This document shows, in pieces, positions 44,371 to 52,408 of a stretch of DNA of 64,000 nucleotides. Origin of the DNA: Alicyclobacillus sp. SO9 (GTDB lineage Bacteria; Bacillota; Bacilli; Alicyclobacillales; Alicyclobacillaceae). Every line of letters starts with the position of its first letter. Positions within the stretch are counted from its first letter, which is position 1. The notes under the pieces are model-generated. The model was not told the origin of the DNA. It saw only the letters and a program-made list of their open reading frames with translations, and did no database searches. The translations under genes were made by a program, and so were the position numbers. The stretch is from assembly GCF_016406125.1 (NCBI RefSeq), contig NZ_CP066339.1, forward strand, positions 558,001-622,000, read 5' to 3'.

Positions 44371-44979
44371 ATGCAGTATCAATACGTCTTCTATTTACTC
44401 GTTATCGGCGGCGCTATGGGAACGGTCTATGATGTGTACAATACCGTAAGCGGGTCTTCACGTTGGCTGCGTTGGCTGCGTCCGGTGCTGGACTTGGCCT
44501 TTTGGTGTCTCTCGGCCGTCGCGGTCTACTACACCACTTTCATCACAGATGAAGGCCGCTTTCGTCTGTACACCTTCGCACTTCTTTTCATCGGGTATTT
44601 TATTTATCGTATTCTGCTGCACAGAATTGTAGTCGGGAGCGCCTTTGCTGTTGTAAGAGTTGTTCGAGGGGTACTCTTGGCCTTCGGGCGACTCGTGGAT
44701 GTACTTGTATTAAGACCCATCCGATTTGTTCTGTCTGTTGTATGGTCTGTTGCGGGACAAGTTTATACACTGCTGCATCGTCTTGAAGATGTGACTATAT
44801 GGATTCTCGCATTTTGGGCTCGTATCCTGTTGTTCCCCTTTCGAGGCCTGTTTCGAAGTCTGTTTCAAGGATGGTGGAGGGGTTGGGGAGAATCGTTTTT
44901 TAACAAATTTACAGGCAAGTGGGAAGGGATGTGGACGTACCTGTCGAATTGGATTAAGACATGGCCGCAGAGAGAGTAA
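44371..44979 (+). CDS. yabQ: spore cortex biosynthesis protein YabQ
   Basis: Polytopic membrane protein required for cortex formation. It begins MQYQYVFYLLVIGGAMG, has YDVYNTV and several hydrophobic segments up to about residue 165, then a Trp-rich soluble tail. ATG chosen for AGGTAG upstream; longer forms overlap yabP. 202 residues. Confidence 0.9.
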   Translation: MQYQYVFYLLVIGGAMGTVYDVYNTVSGSSRWLRWLRPVLDLAFWCLSAVAVYYTTFITDEGRFRLYTFALLFIGYFIYRILLHRIVVGSAFAVVRVVRGVLLAFGRLVDVLVLRPIRFVLSVVWSVAGQVYTLLHRLEDVTIWILAFWARILLFPFRGLFRSLFQGWWRGWGESFFNKFTGKWEGMWTYLSNWIKTWPQRE

Positions 44980-45010
44980 TTACGGTCTGAGTCTTTGTTG
45001 AAGGAGAGCG

Positions 45011-45358
45011 TTGTTTGTGTCTAAGCAAACCCGTTTGCACAGCCCAGCCCGTAAACAAAATGCGCCTGTCGCGGGTCAGAGAAAACCTGCTAGACGCTTC
45101 AAACTCCGCTACATTGCTGTATTGGCGCTTTGCGGATGGGCCTTTTATCACTACTGGACCGTTCAGCGTGTTCAATTGCAACAACTGCAGACAAAGCAGC
45201 ACCACCTGCAATCTCAATTGACTGAGCTCAAGCAAAAGCACACCCAACTGCAGACACAAAAAAAACAGTTGAATAGCAAGAGTTACATTGTACGTTACGC
45301 CAGCGCACACTACCATTTAATTCTTCCCGGACAGGTGCCGTTTGACTTACAGCATTAG
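45011..45358 (+). CDS. divIC: cell-division protein DivIC/FtsB-like
   Basis: Bitopic division protein. A basic cytoplasmic N-terminus, one membrane helix (YIAVLALCGWAFYHYW) and a coiled coil rich in Leu and Gln (VQLQQLQTKQHHLQSQL) are followed by a short extracellular part. AAGGAG precedes either TTG 45011 or GTG 45017; the start is not settled. 115 residues. Fixed place between yabQ and yabR. Confidence 0.87.
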   Translation: MFVSKQTRLHSPARKQNAPVAGQRKPARRFKLRYIAVLALCGWAFYHYWTVQRVQLQQLQTKQHHLQSQLTELKQKHTQLQTQKKQLNSKSYIVRYASAHYHLILPGQVPFDLQH

Positions 45359-45431
45359 AAAGTGCTAGTTGCACGTGACTGGACGAATTGCTTATTTTAA
45401 TTCCGGGCACACTGCTAACGCCATCAAAAAG

Positions 45432-45461
45432 TTGACACTGACTGATGCTTTTTCATATATT
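45432..45461 (+). promoter_or_regulatory. sigma-A promoter of yabR
   Basis: TTGACA, 18 bases, TATATT. The leader can fold: CGGCAGAG pairs with CTCTG...TGCCG (one internal loop), followed by a GTGCC/GGCAC hairpin. Confidence 0.75.
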
Positions 45462-45558
45462 ATATAAAGCAACGGCAGAGCGTCCCACTTAGGTTGGTTG
45501 AACTCTGTGGTGCCGATGTGCAAGGCACGTATTTCACTCAAGGAGGAACTGCTTCTGT

Positions 45559-45981
45559 ATGTCCATTGAAGTCGGCAGCAAATTGGAGGGAAAGGTGACT
45601 GGGATCACCCATTTTGGTGCGTTTGTTTTGCTGCCGGGTGGGGTGACTGGACTTGTACACATTTCTGAGATATCCAACAGCTATGTAAAAGACATTCACG
45701 AACACCTTAAGGTTAATGACCCTGTCACCGTAAAAGTTATTAATGTTGATAAGGATGGAAAGATTGGGCTGTCCATACGAAAGGCAGATCCAAACTATCG
45801 TCCGCCTTCTTCATCAGGCGGCGGCGGTGGCGGCGGTGGAAGAAATCGCAGACCCGGCGGTCCATCCAGGATGACTTTTGAAGACAAAATGTCTAAGTTT
45901 CTGAAGGACAGTGAAGAGCGGCTGCAGGCTTTGCGGCGCAGTGAATCAAAACGTGGCGGACGAGGTGGTCGTAGAAGTTAG
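45559..45981 (+). CDS. yabR: S1 RNA-binding domain protein YabR
   Basis: General RNA-binding protein. An S1 domain fills residues 1-75 (GKVTGITHFGAFVLLPGGVTG, read as two strands), then a Gly-rich run, and a basic Arg/Gly tail ending RGGRGGRRS. AAGGAGG precedes the ATG; 140 residues. Confidence 0.93.
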   Translation: MSIEVGSKLEGKVTGITHFGAFVLLPGGVTGLVHISEISNSYVKDIHEHLKVNDPVTVKVINVDKDGKIGLSIRKADPNYRPPSSSGGGGGGGGRNRRPGGPSRMTFEDKMSKFLKDSEERLQALRRSESKRGGRGGRRS

Positions 45982-46015
45982 TTCTGTGGCCAACTGAACC
46001 GCTGACAATATATCG

Positions 46016-46047
46016 AAGGGTTCCTAGAAGTTCTGGAGCCCTTTTTC
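46016..46047 (+). terminator. terminator after yabR
   Basis: AAGGGTTCC pairs with GGAGCCCTT (one G-T pair), then a T run. Confidence 0.8.
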
Positions 46048-46109
46048 ATTTGGCGGGGGTCTTGCGTCTATCGGTGCCAAATTCAGAACTGTGAGGTGTA
46101 TCAGAGTTT

Positions 46110-46313
46110 ATGGATTCGAACAGTGGTGAAGTATATTTGCTTGAATACAAACTCAGTGATGAAACCCAAGTGTTTTTACGCTTTAACAATATCAATGACA
46201 GGGACGGATGTCACATTTCTTTGGATATGTACAAGGCACAATTGGGACCAGTGACACAAGCGGTGCTGCAACGAATTCTGAACAAGTTCTCTGGTGAAGT
46301 TGTAACATCCTAG
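46110..46313 (+). CDS. small hypothetical protein
   Basis: Sixty-seven residues, not recognised. The composition is ordinary for a folded alpha/beta protein (VYLLEYKLSDETQVFLRF), with no membrane segment, and it ends in a helix (VTQAVLQRILNKF). AGGTG lies 12 bases before the ATG, a weak site. Coding is supported by its position after a terminator and by the lack of any other frame. Confidence 0.5.
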   Translation: MDSNSGEVYLLEYKLSDETQVFLRFNNINDRDGCHISLDMYKAQLGPVTQAVLQRILNKFSGEVVTS

Positions 46314-46331
46314 TGACAATTTCGCTTGCTT

Positions 46332-46360
46332 TTGAAGTTCAGACGGCCTTGGTTTATGCT
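46332..46360 (+). promoter_or_regulatory. possible sigma-A promoter of the small membrane protein
   Basis: TTGAAG, 17 bases, TATGCT, about 75 bases before the start. Confidence 0.4.
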
Positions 46361-46434
46361 AAAGTATCTCTATGGTTAAGGTCTTTGCAAAAGGCCCGTC
46401 GGTCTCAAAAGTCTCGTAGTTAGAGGTGAATTCG

Positions 46435-46620
46435 GTGGATAGCGCGAAATTTCTTCATCCATGGCTTATTGCAATTTTTCTCGGGCTGTTTACAATTATG
46501 GCGCTTATTGGACTCCTACGTTTAGTTCGGGAACGACGTTATTTTGGTTCAGTTCTGCTCGTGCTGGCAGTCTTCCTGTTTGGTTACAGCACATGGATTG
46601 CGGCTACTCTAAAGCTGTAG
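46435..46620 (+). CDS. small membrane protein, possibly DUF2759-like
   Basis: Sixty-one residues with two hydrophobic segments (about 8-29 and 36-57) split by RLVRERRYFG. The pattern resembles the small Bacillus protein family DUF2759 (YqgW), but this is a recollection of shape, not a firm match. GTG with AGAGGTG six bases upstream. Followed at once by a terminator. Confidence 0.6.
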   Translation: MDSAKFLHPWLIAIFLGLFTIMALIGLLRLVRERRYFGSVLLVLAVFLFGYSTWIAATLKL

Positions 46621-46665
46621 GATTGGTAACAGTTAGAGTGCATGTAGGGAAGAAAAACGGCGTGT

Positions 46666-46694
46666 AAAAAGGAGACCGGAACGGTCTCTTTTTT
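46666..46694. terminator. bidirectional terminator
   Basis: GAGACC and GGTCTC arms flanked by A and T runs, between the small membrane protein and the reverse-strand cmpA. Confidence 0.85.
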
Positions 46695-46702
46695 ACATTC
46701 TG

Positions 46703-46822
46703 CTACATTTGTGCCGACTTTACACTTCGATAGCGGAAGTATGCTTGATTGAGCATGGCTACAGCTTTCACATCGTGATTCAAAAACGCCCGTCGTAACT
46801 GACTGCGAAGCCAATCCGGCAT
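46703..46822 (-). CDS. cmpA: cortex morphogenetic protein CmpA
   Basis: A 39-residue reading frame on the reverse strand starting MPDWLRSQLRRAF and continuing with MLNQAYFRYR. This matches the recalled CmpA pattern (MPxWLxxQLxxAF ... LLNQxWFxYR), a mother-cell protein that controls cortex assembly by sending SpoIVA to ClpXP. The ATG follows a run of seven G at six bases' distance, a strong ribosome site. It ends beside a bidirectional terminator. Too short for most gene callers. Confidence 0.78.
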   Translation of the reverse strand: MPDWLRSQLRRAFLNHDVKAVAMLNQAYFRYRSVKSAQM

Positions 46823-47080
46823 CGAATCCCCCCTATGACGGCGGCATTCTTCACCCATGTTCGTGTTGTTATAGTTTATGCATACGGGCGAAAAGGTGAC
46901 TCAATTTGTTACATATCTATCAGTCATTTTGGCATTGTTATTGTATTTTAAACCTCTACACGCCTGCAAAAGGGTGAAAATTTCCATATGTAATGAGCTG
47001 ATATCACTCTGTGTCCTAGAATTCCTTGCAAAGATAGTTGTATAATAGGCCAAAATGGACACAGAAAGAGTGGACTGCAC

Positions 47081-47608
47081 ATGATTTTGTCAGACACGAA
47101 AATTCGTCAGATGATAGAGAGTAAGGAACTAATGATTGAACCAATTATGGAGAATCAAATTCAGCCGGCTTCTGTGGATGTTCGTCTTGGTCACCATTTT
47201 CTTAAAGTTCAGGAGCATCAAGTTGGCTTCATTTCATTAGACCAGCCAATAGAATACGAATCGTTTCAAAGTGATGAAATTATCATTCCGCCTCATTCTT
47301 TCTTGCTGGCCACAACCATTGAGGAAGTGGAGTTGCCCAATCACATTACTGCGTTTGTAGAAGGACGAAGTTCCATCGGCAGAATGGGATTGTTTATTCA
47401 AAACGCAGGTTGGGTCGATCCAGGATTTAGAGGAAGTATTACTCTGGAACTGTACAACGCAAATCATCTTCCGATAAAACTCATGAAAGGCTGGCGTATC
47501 TGCCAGTTAGTCTTCGCGGAAATGGATCAAGCTACGATTACTCCCTACAGAGGAAAGTATCAAGGGCAGAAAGAAGCTACCGGAAGTAAAATTTATCTCG
47601 ACAAATGA
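47081..47608 (+). CDS. dcd: dCTP deaminase
   Basis: Deaminates dCTP to dUTP, or to dUMP in bifunctional forms. [26 protein letters not shown] and [15 protein letters not shown] are the family motifs. 175 residues. AAAGAGTGGA precedes the ATG and TATAAT lies 35 bases before it without a clear -35. B. subtilis has no dcd at this place. Confidence 0.95.
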   Translation: MILSDTKIRQMIESKELMIEPIMENQIQPASVDVRLGHHFLKVQEHQVGFISLDQPIEYESFQSDEIIIPPHSFLLATTIEEVELPNHITAFVEGRSSIGRMGLFIQNAGWVDPGFRGSITLELYNANHLPIKLMKGWRICQLVFAEMDQATITPYRGKYQGQKEATGSKIYLDK

Positions 47609-47660
47609 GGGACAGGAACGGATTCCGCTTGACATGTTACGCGGAATTTAAGAGGAACGT

Positions 47661-47689
47661 GAGCTCCAATTGAGGTTGGGGCTCTTTTT
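47661..47689 (+). terminator. terminator after dcd
   Basis: GAGCTCCAA pairs with TTGGGGCTC (one G-T pair), then TTTTTA. Confidence 0.85.
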
Positions 47690-47722
47690 ATTTGTTGAAG
47701 GCAATCGATTATGTTGTTCTAC

Positions 47723-47819
47723 TGTCGAAACAGCACAGGGTTCCTTCAAGTCCTGTCGGAAATTTTCCTGCCGCGGTCCCCGCCGTTTGACAAAATCCTT
47801 CGGAGCAACTGCATATAAT
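47723..47819 (+). promoter_or_regulatory. Spo0A-activated promoter of spoIIE
   Basis: TTGACA at 47787 and TATAAT at 47814 are 21 bp apart, too far for unaided sigma-A but the same as recalled for B. subtilis spoIIE, where Spo0A~P activates. Upstream lie a perfect 0A box (TGTCGAA, 47723-47729) and a one-mismatch box (TGTCGGA, 47754-47760). The -35 itself reads as a reverse near-0A box (TTTGACA). Confidence 0.87.
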
Positions 47820-47850
47820 AATCTTTACACCGCTCTGAGGGGGAAGTTCG

Positions 47851-50313
47851 ATGGACGGGTCACAGTATGCTTCGGAACAATCAATACCAGTACTCACTGC
47901 TAATAAAGCATCGAAGCGCAAAATGAAAGTACAAGTCGTTTTTCGTGCTTTGTTACTGCTCTTAATCAGTTGGTTGCTTGGAAGGGCAACTATTGGACAC
48001 GTGATTTCGCCCTTTGCGTTGGCTTTCTTTGCTGTCTCAACGGAGGTATTTGGCGTGAAGCGCAGCTGGCCAGTGTGGGCTGCCGTAGCAGGAACCTATG
48101 GAACTTATGGCTTTGGACAGGCATTGACGTTGCTGTTCGAATTTACGTTGTATTTGCTGCTAAGAAAGGCGCTGTTTCGAAAATCCAAACCCGATTTGCA
48201 TTGGATGCCGTTTCTGGCGGGCTTGATTGACATTGTCTCCCGGTTGGTCGCAAGTCACCAATCGTGGAGTCGTTATCATGTGTTTCTTTCGTTGGCCGAA
48301 GGCGCTCTCGTCGCTGTTCTCTCGCTTATATTCCTGCAATGTATGCCCTTATTCAATCTGCGTAAGTCTCAAAATCGCTTGCGCACGGACCAACTTCTCA
48401 GTATTACGATTTTCGTGGGCTCAGTCATGACCGGGCTGACGGGTATGGTTTTTCATAACGTATCGGCACTGGCCGTTGGTACAGATGTCATTGTTATGGT
48501 GATGGCTGCAGCAGGCGGAGTCGGCGTCTCTGCCACCGTCGGCATTGTTGTTGGTGTTCTCGCTATGCTTGACCACTCTCTGACATTGTCGCAAGTAGCC
48601 ATCCTGGGTTTCGCAGGGATGTTGTCGGGCGCGCTCAAGGAAACTGGACGCATGTTCATCGCACTGGCGTTTGCCGGAAGTGAAGCCGCTCTTACTATCA
48701 CCCTTCACACAAGTTGGAGCGCAGTGGCAGGAACCATTGGTGCGGCGCTGGTCGCGGGAGTGCTTTTAAACACGATTCCGTCGCAGTCACTATCTCGCTT
48801 AGCCGAATTTATCCCAGGTACATATGAACACAATCAAACTGAAAAACAGAGTATTAAGCGGGTTCGCAAACTGCTTCAAGAAAAGATAACGGAAATCAGT
48901 AAGGTCTTTGATGAACTCTCAGTAACATTTGCAGAAACCGAAAGCAGCGACTGGATAGCATCACGCAAGCTGGTGGATGAAACCATATCGGAATCTGTGC
49001 GCCAAGTCTGTACAGGCTGTCCACTTCGTTCAAAATGCTGGGACCAGGAAGGATTGGCAACTTACCAGGCTTTAATGGAAACAATCTCAAGGTTCGAAGA
49101 GAGCAAAACGGGATACCGGGCTGCAACGCAGGAATTGAAGGACAGATGCGTGCGTCTTGACCCAATGCTAAATGTACTTCGCCGCAATGCAGACCTGAGT
49201 GAACGGGATGCCAAGTGGTTGAAAAAGGTAAACGAACAGGCTGGGCTTGTATCTGCTCAGTTGTCCGGAGTCGCTTCTGTGATTCGGTCCGTCGCCCATC
49301 ACGTTGAGCGGGAAACAGAAGCGTCTCTGGCAGGAGAAGAAGAAATACTTGCCTCACTGGAACAATTAGGACTGTACGTTGACAATGTTCGCATTGTCAA
49401 TCTTGACCCTGGAAAAGTGGAAATCGAGGTGACGCAACCGTCACAGGGTGCCTATGAGAATTCTGTCCGTATGATAGCACCGCTGTTGTCCGGCATTGTC
49501 GGTGAGAACATCGGTGTTGCACAAGTGGAGACAAGTGATGGCGGTCCGTGTACAAGTGTTTTCACTTCAGCTCGTTTGTATGACGTGAAAGCAGCGGTCT
49601 CCACGGTCGCGAGGGACGGCAGACTGGTCTCGGGCGATAGTCATGCATCCCTGGATTTGGGCAACGGTCGCTTTGCTCTGGCCGTGAGTGACGGTATGGG
49701 CAATGGAGAACGAGCACATCGTGAATCCAACGATGCTTTAGAACTGTTGAAGCGACTTTTGCAGACGGGATTTGACCAGCAACTGGCTGTGAAAACTGTA
49801 AATTCCACTTTATTGCTAAGGTCCAGAGATGAAATCTTTACAACTTTGGATATGGCACTCATTGACCTGTATTCCGCGCAGGCCGAATTCTTGAAAATTG
49901 GCTCTGCTCCCAGCTTCATTAAACGCAATCAAGAAGTCAGATCCATAACCGGAGCAAGTGTACCAATTGGGATTTTGCAGGAAATTGAAGTGCAGTCTAT
50001 CGACGAACAGTTGCAGGGGGGAGACCTCCTGATTCTTCTTTCCGACGGAGTTTACGACGCAGCCAAGCACGTCTACAACCAGGAAGACTGGTTGAAGCGC
50101 CAGATTGAAAAGCTAGAGACGAATGACCCTCAAGAGATTGCAGACACACTTATAGAGACCGCTGTTCGCGTCAATCACGGTCAAATTCTCGACGATATGA
50201 CAGTGCTGGTGGCGGTCATCGATGAGCACCAACCGGAATGGGCAGCCATTCGTGTTCCGGGCGTGGTTGGACTGAGACAGCAAAATCCCAGTCGCAAGGA
50301 AAGAGGCGCGTAA
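47851..50313 (+). CDS. spoIIE: stage II sporulation protein E
   Basis: Septum-localised phosphatase that dephosphorylates SpoIIAA-P and so frees sigma-F in the forespore. The N-terminal part has about ten membrane helices (to residue 320), then a central FtsZ-interaction region, then a PP2C domain with SDGMGNGERAHRESNDAL, ILLSDGVYDAAKH and ILDDMTVLVAVI. 820 residues, close to B. subtilis 827. ATG after GAGGGGG. Confidence 0.96.
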   Translation: MDGSQYASEQSIPVLTANKASKRKMKVQVVFRALLLLLISWLLGRATIGHVISPFALAFFAVSTEVFGVKRSWPVWAAVAGTYGTYGFGQALTLLFEFTLYLLLRKALFRKSKPDLHWMPFLAGLIDIVSRLVASHQSWSRYHVFLSLAEGALVAVLSLIFLQCMPLFNLRKSQNRLRTDQLLSITIFVGSVMTGLTGMVFHNVSALAVGTDVIVMVMAAAGGVGVSATVGIVVGVLAMLDHSLTLSQVAILGFAGMLSGALKETGRMFIALAFAGSEAALTITLHTSWSAVAGTIGAALVAGVLLNTIPSQSLSRLAEFIPGTYEHNQTEKQSIKRVRKLLQEKITEISKVFDELSVTFAETESSDWIASRKLVDETISESVRQVCTGCPLRSKCWDQEGLATYQALMETISRFEESKTGYRAATQELKDRCVRLDPMLNVLRRNADLSERDAKWLKKVNEQAGLVSAQLSGVASVIRSVAHHVERETEASLAGEEEILASLEQLGLYVDNVRIVNLDPGKVEIEVTQPSQGAYENSVRMIAPLLSGIVGENIGVAQVETSDGGPCTSVFTSARLYDVKAAVSTVARDGRLVSGDSHASLDLGNGRFALAVSDGMGNGERAHRESNDALELLKRLLQTGFDQQLAVKTVNSTLLLRSRDEIFTTLDMALIDLYSAQAEFLKIGSAPSFIKRNQEVRSITGASVPIGILQEIEVQSIDEQLQGGDLLILLSDGVYDAAKHVYNQEDWLKRQIEKLETNDPQEIADTLIETAVRVNHGQILDDMTVLVAVIDEHQPEWAAIRVPGVVGLRQQNPSRKERGA

Positions 50314-50350
50314 TCATCTGGAAAGAGGCGCCTAATAGGAAAGAGGTGCG
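50298..50350 (+). repeat. triplicated 3' end of spoIIE
   Basis: The last codons and stop (GGAAAGAGGCGCGTAAT) recur imperfectly twice just downstream, at 50320 and 50338. Confidence 0.8.
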
Positions 50351-50504
50351 TGCAAGCTAGAACTTGACTATCGAAAACTAGAGAAGAAGAGCTTGAAAGC
50401 TCGGCGGAAAAGTTTCTGTCCTACTTTTGAATGCGCAGAATCAAGCCTGTCTATACTGCTAAGGAAGATGGAGTTGATAGAACCTTTCAACGGGGGGAAT
50501 GGCA

Positions 50505-51242
50505 GTGTCTGACAAGCAGGGAACGATTCGGCAAATACTCGTGATTACAGACGGGTGTTCAAACGTAGGAGATAATCCTGTTCAGTCTGCGGAACAAGCG
50601 CGAAAAAGAGGTATTACAGTCAATGTCATCGGCGTCGTGGACAAAGGGGACATGGGAAAGCAAGGCAAGCAAGAAGCGATGTCTGTAGCTGATGCGGGCG
50701 GCGGTATGTGCCGGATTGTTCAGCCTACAGAAGTCTCTGCCACTGCGCAGATGATGACACATCAGACAATGCAGATGACGCTTCAGGACGTTGTCAACCA
50801 GGAACTGTTGCAAGTGATGGGGAAAACGACCGAAGAATTGCCTCCGGCGGAACGCTCGCGTGTTGTCCAGGTGGTCGACAAATTGGAGGAAGAAGTAAAC
50901 CTTCGGGTTGTGGTCGCCGTAGATACCAGTGCAAGTATGCGGGATAAGTTGGGTACGGTACGAGAAGCTATACGTGACTTGTCTTTGTCATTTCAGGTTC
51001 GTACCGGCACGTCGAATGTAGCTGTCTTAATTTTCCCGGGCTCTGCTGATGAAATGGTAAAAACGGTACACCCGTTTCGCTCAGAACTTGATATGAAGAT
51101 GCTTGAGTCAATGTTGATTGCACGAGGCGGAACACCCACCGGACCTGCAATCGACTATGCAGTAACGCTGTTTTCTGCAGACGACAACAAGAGTGATTTT
51201 CCTGATCGGCCTTGGACTGAAGACTGGGCCGCTTCTGAATAG
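50505..51242 (+). CDS. yabS: YabS, von Willebrand factor A-like protein
   Basis: Two vWA-like parts: an N-terminal piece ILVITDGCSNVGDNP and a second part with the MIDAS motif VAVDTSASMRDKL and ARGGTPTGPAI. GTG is preferred because GGGGGG lies seven bases upstream; an ATG two codons earlier lies inside that site. 245 residues, as in B. subtilis. Role unknown. It is paired with the kinase gene, which starts two bases after its stop. Confidence 0.9.
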   Translation: MSDKQGTIRQILVITDGCSNVGDNPVQSAEQARKRGITVNVIGVVDKGDMGKQGKQEAMSVADAGGGMCRIVQPTEVSATAQMMTHQTMQMTLQDVVNQELLQVMGKTTEELPPAERSRVVQVVDKLEEEVNLRVVVAVDTSASMRDKLGTVREAIRDLSLSFQVRTGTSNVAVLIFPGSADEMVKTVHPFRSELDMKMLESMLIARGGTPTGPAIDYAVTLFSADDNKSDFPDRPWTEDWAASE

Positions 51243-51244
51243 TC

Positions 51245-52300
51245 ATGAATCACGTTCAACAGGGGACGGTTTTCACAGGAAAGTGGACGAGACAGTCCTT
51301 TAAGATAGCAAAGTGCCTCGGTGAAGGTGCGAATGGAGCCGTCTACTTAGCGTATTCACAGCATGGGTACGGAGCGTTGAAGTTTTGTCAGCAAGCATCT
51401 GATGCGGCGCTGGAGTGGAATATACTTGAACAGGTCAGTCAGGTTCAGACCTCATTTCCGCGGCCCATTTTGATTGACGACTGGGAGACAGCTTCAGGAA
51501 CCACATACTTCTACGTTATGGAATGGGTATCCGGAAAACCGCTGGACAAGTCAGTACAGCAGTTGGATGCCTCTTTCTACTATCAGGCAGTTGAACAGAT
51601 TGCTCTGGGTCTCTCAGCGTTGCACGGAGCGGGTATGGCTTTTTGTGACATCAAACCCCAGAACATTTTAGTGGCATTGGGTAGTGTTGCATCAGGAGCG
51701 GCGCGGAACACACTGTCGGTGCGCTTTGTCGATGTGGGGGGTGTGACTGCTTTCGGACGGTCGGTTCGGCAGTTTACACCTATATCTGACAGAGCATTCT
51801 GGGATTTGGGTAGTCGTCGGGCTGAGCCCGGCTACGACTTGTGTGGTTTGTCCCTGTCATTGTTGTTGTCAGAAAAGGGAGTTTCACCGGGGCTTTATCA
51901 AATGTCGCCGGAAGAGCGACAAAAGCATCTAAAAAAAGTGATAAGAAACTATCCGTATCCAGAGTTAGGACGTGTTCTGGAAAGAACCTTGGACGGTAAA
52001 ATCACGGATACCCAGACTTTTCTTTCTGAATGGAGAAGTGCCGGCACAGCTCGACCTTCAGTAAAACGAAAGACCAGCGGGCAGCGTCAGTTCCGAGGCG
52101 GACCGAGGACACAACGTCAATTTGCGGGACAGCAGGGTTCTCAACACAGTGCATCTGTGTATGCGGCCCAGACTGCGGCTAGCCCGCGGCAGACTGGTCA
52201 TCATAGCGACTGGACAGAATGGGTGATGTGGATCTCTTTGGTTGCCGCGGCATTGACAACAGGTGCTGCCTGGGCTACTTTTCTCGGATGGAGACCGTGA
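51245..52300 (+). CDS. yabT: serine/threonine kinase YabT, membrane-anchored
   Basis: Hanks-type kinase. Glycine loop LGEGANGAVYLA, catalytic CDIKPQNIL, and a DVG in place of DFG in FVDVGGV. After the kinase comes a basic, Gln/Arg-rich linker and a single C-terminal membrane helix (WVMWISLVAAALTTGAAW). B. subtilis YabT is expressed in sporulation, is activated by DNA binding and phosphorylates RecA. 351 residues. Confidence 0.9.
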   Translation: MNHVQQGTVFTGKWTRQSFKIAKCLGEGANGAVYLAYSQHGYGALKFCQQASDAALEWNILEQVSQVQTSFPRPILIDDWETASGTTYFYVMEWVSGKPLDKSVQQLDASFYYQAVEQIALGLSALHGAGMAFCDIKPQNILVALGSVASGAARNTLSVRFVDVGGVTAFGRSVRQFTPISDRAFWDLGSRRAEPGYDLCGLSLSLLLSEKGVSPGLYQMSPEERQKHLKKVIRNYPYPELGRVLERTLDGKITDTQTFLSEWRSAGTARPSVKRKTSGQRQFRGGPRTQRQFAGQQGSQHSASVYAAQTAASPRQTGHHSDWTEWVMWISLVAAALTTGAAWATFLGWRP

Positions 52301-52408
52301 AGCGGTTCGGCAAAGGTAGATAGTTTTCTGTTATCATAGAGACAGACAGTGTGATGCTGACTGTGAAAGACTGATGTTATCAATGCCGCAGAGATGGGGG
52401 TCAAAAAG

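Noticed and set aside
45471-45515. tRNA-like fold in the yabR leader
   Set aside because: Only two stems form, and the conserved tRNA D- and T-loop sequences are absent.
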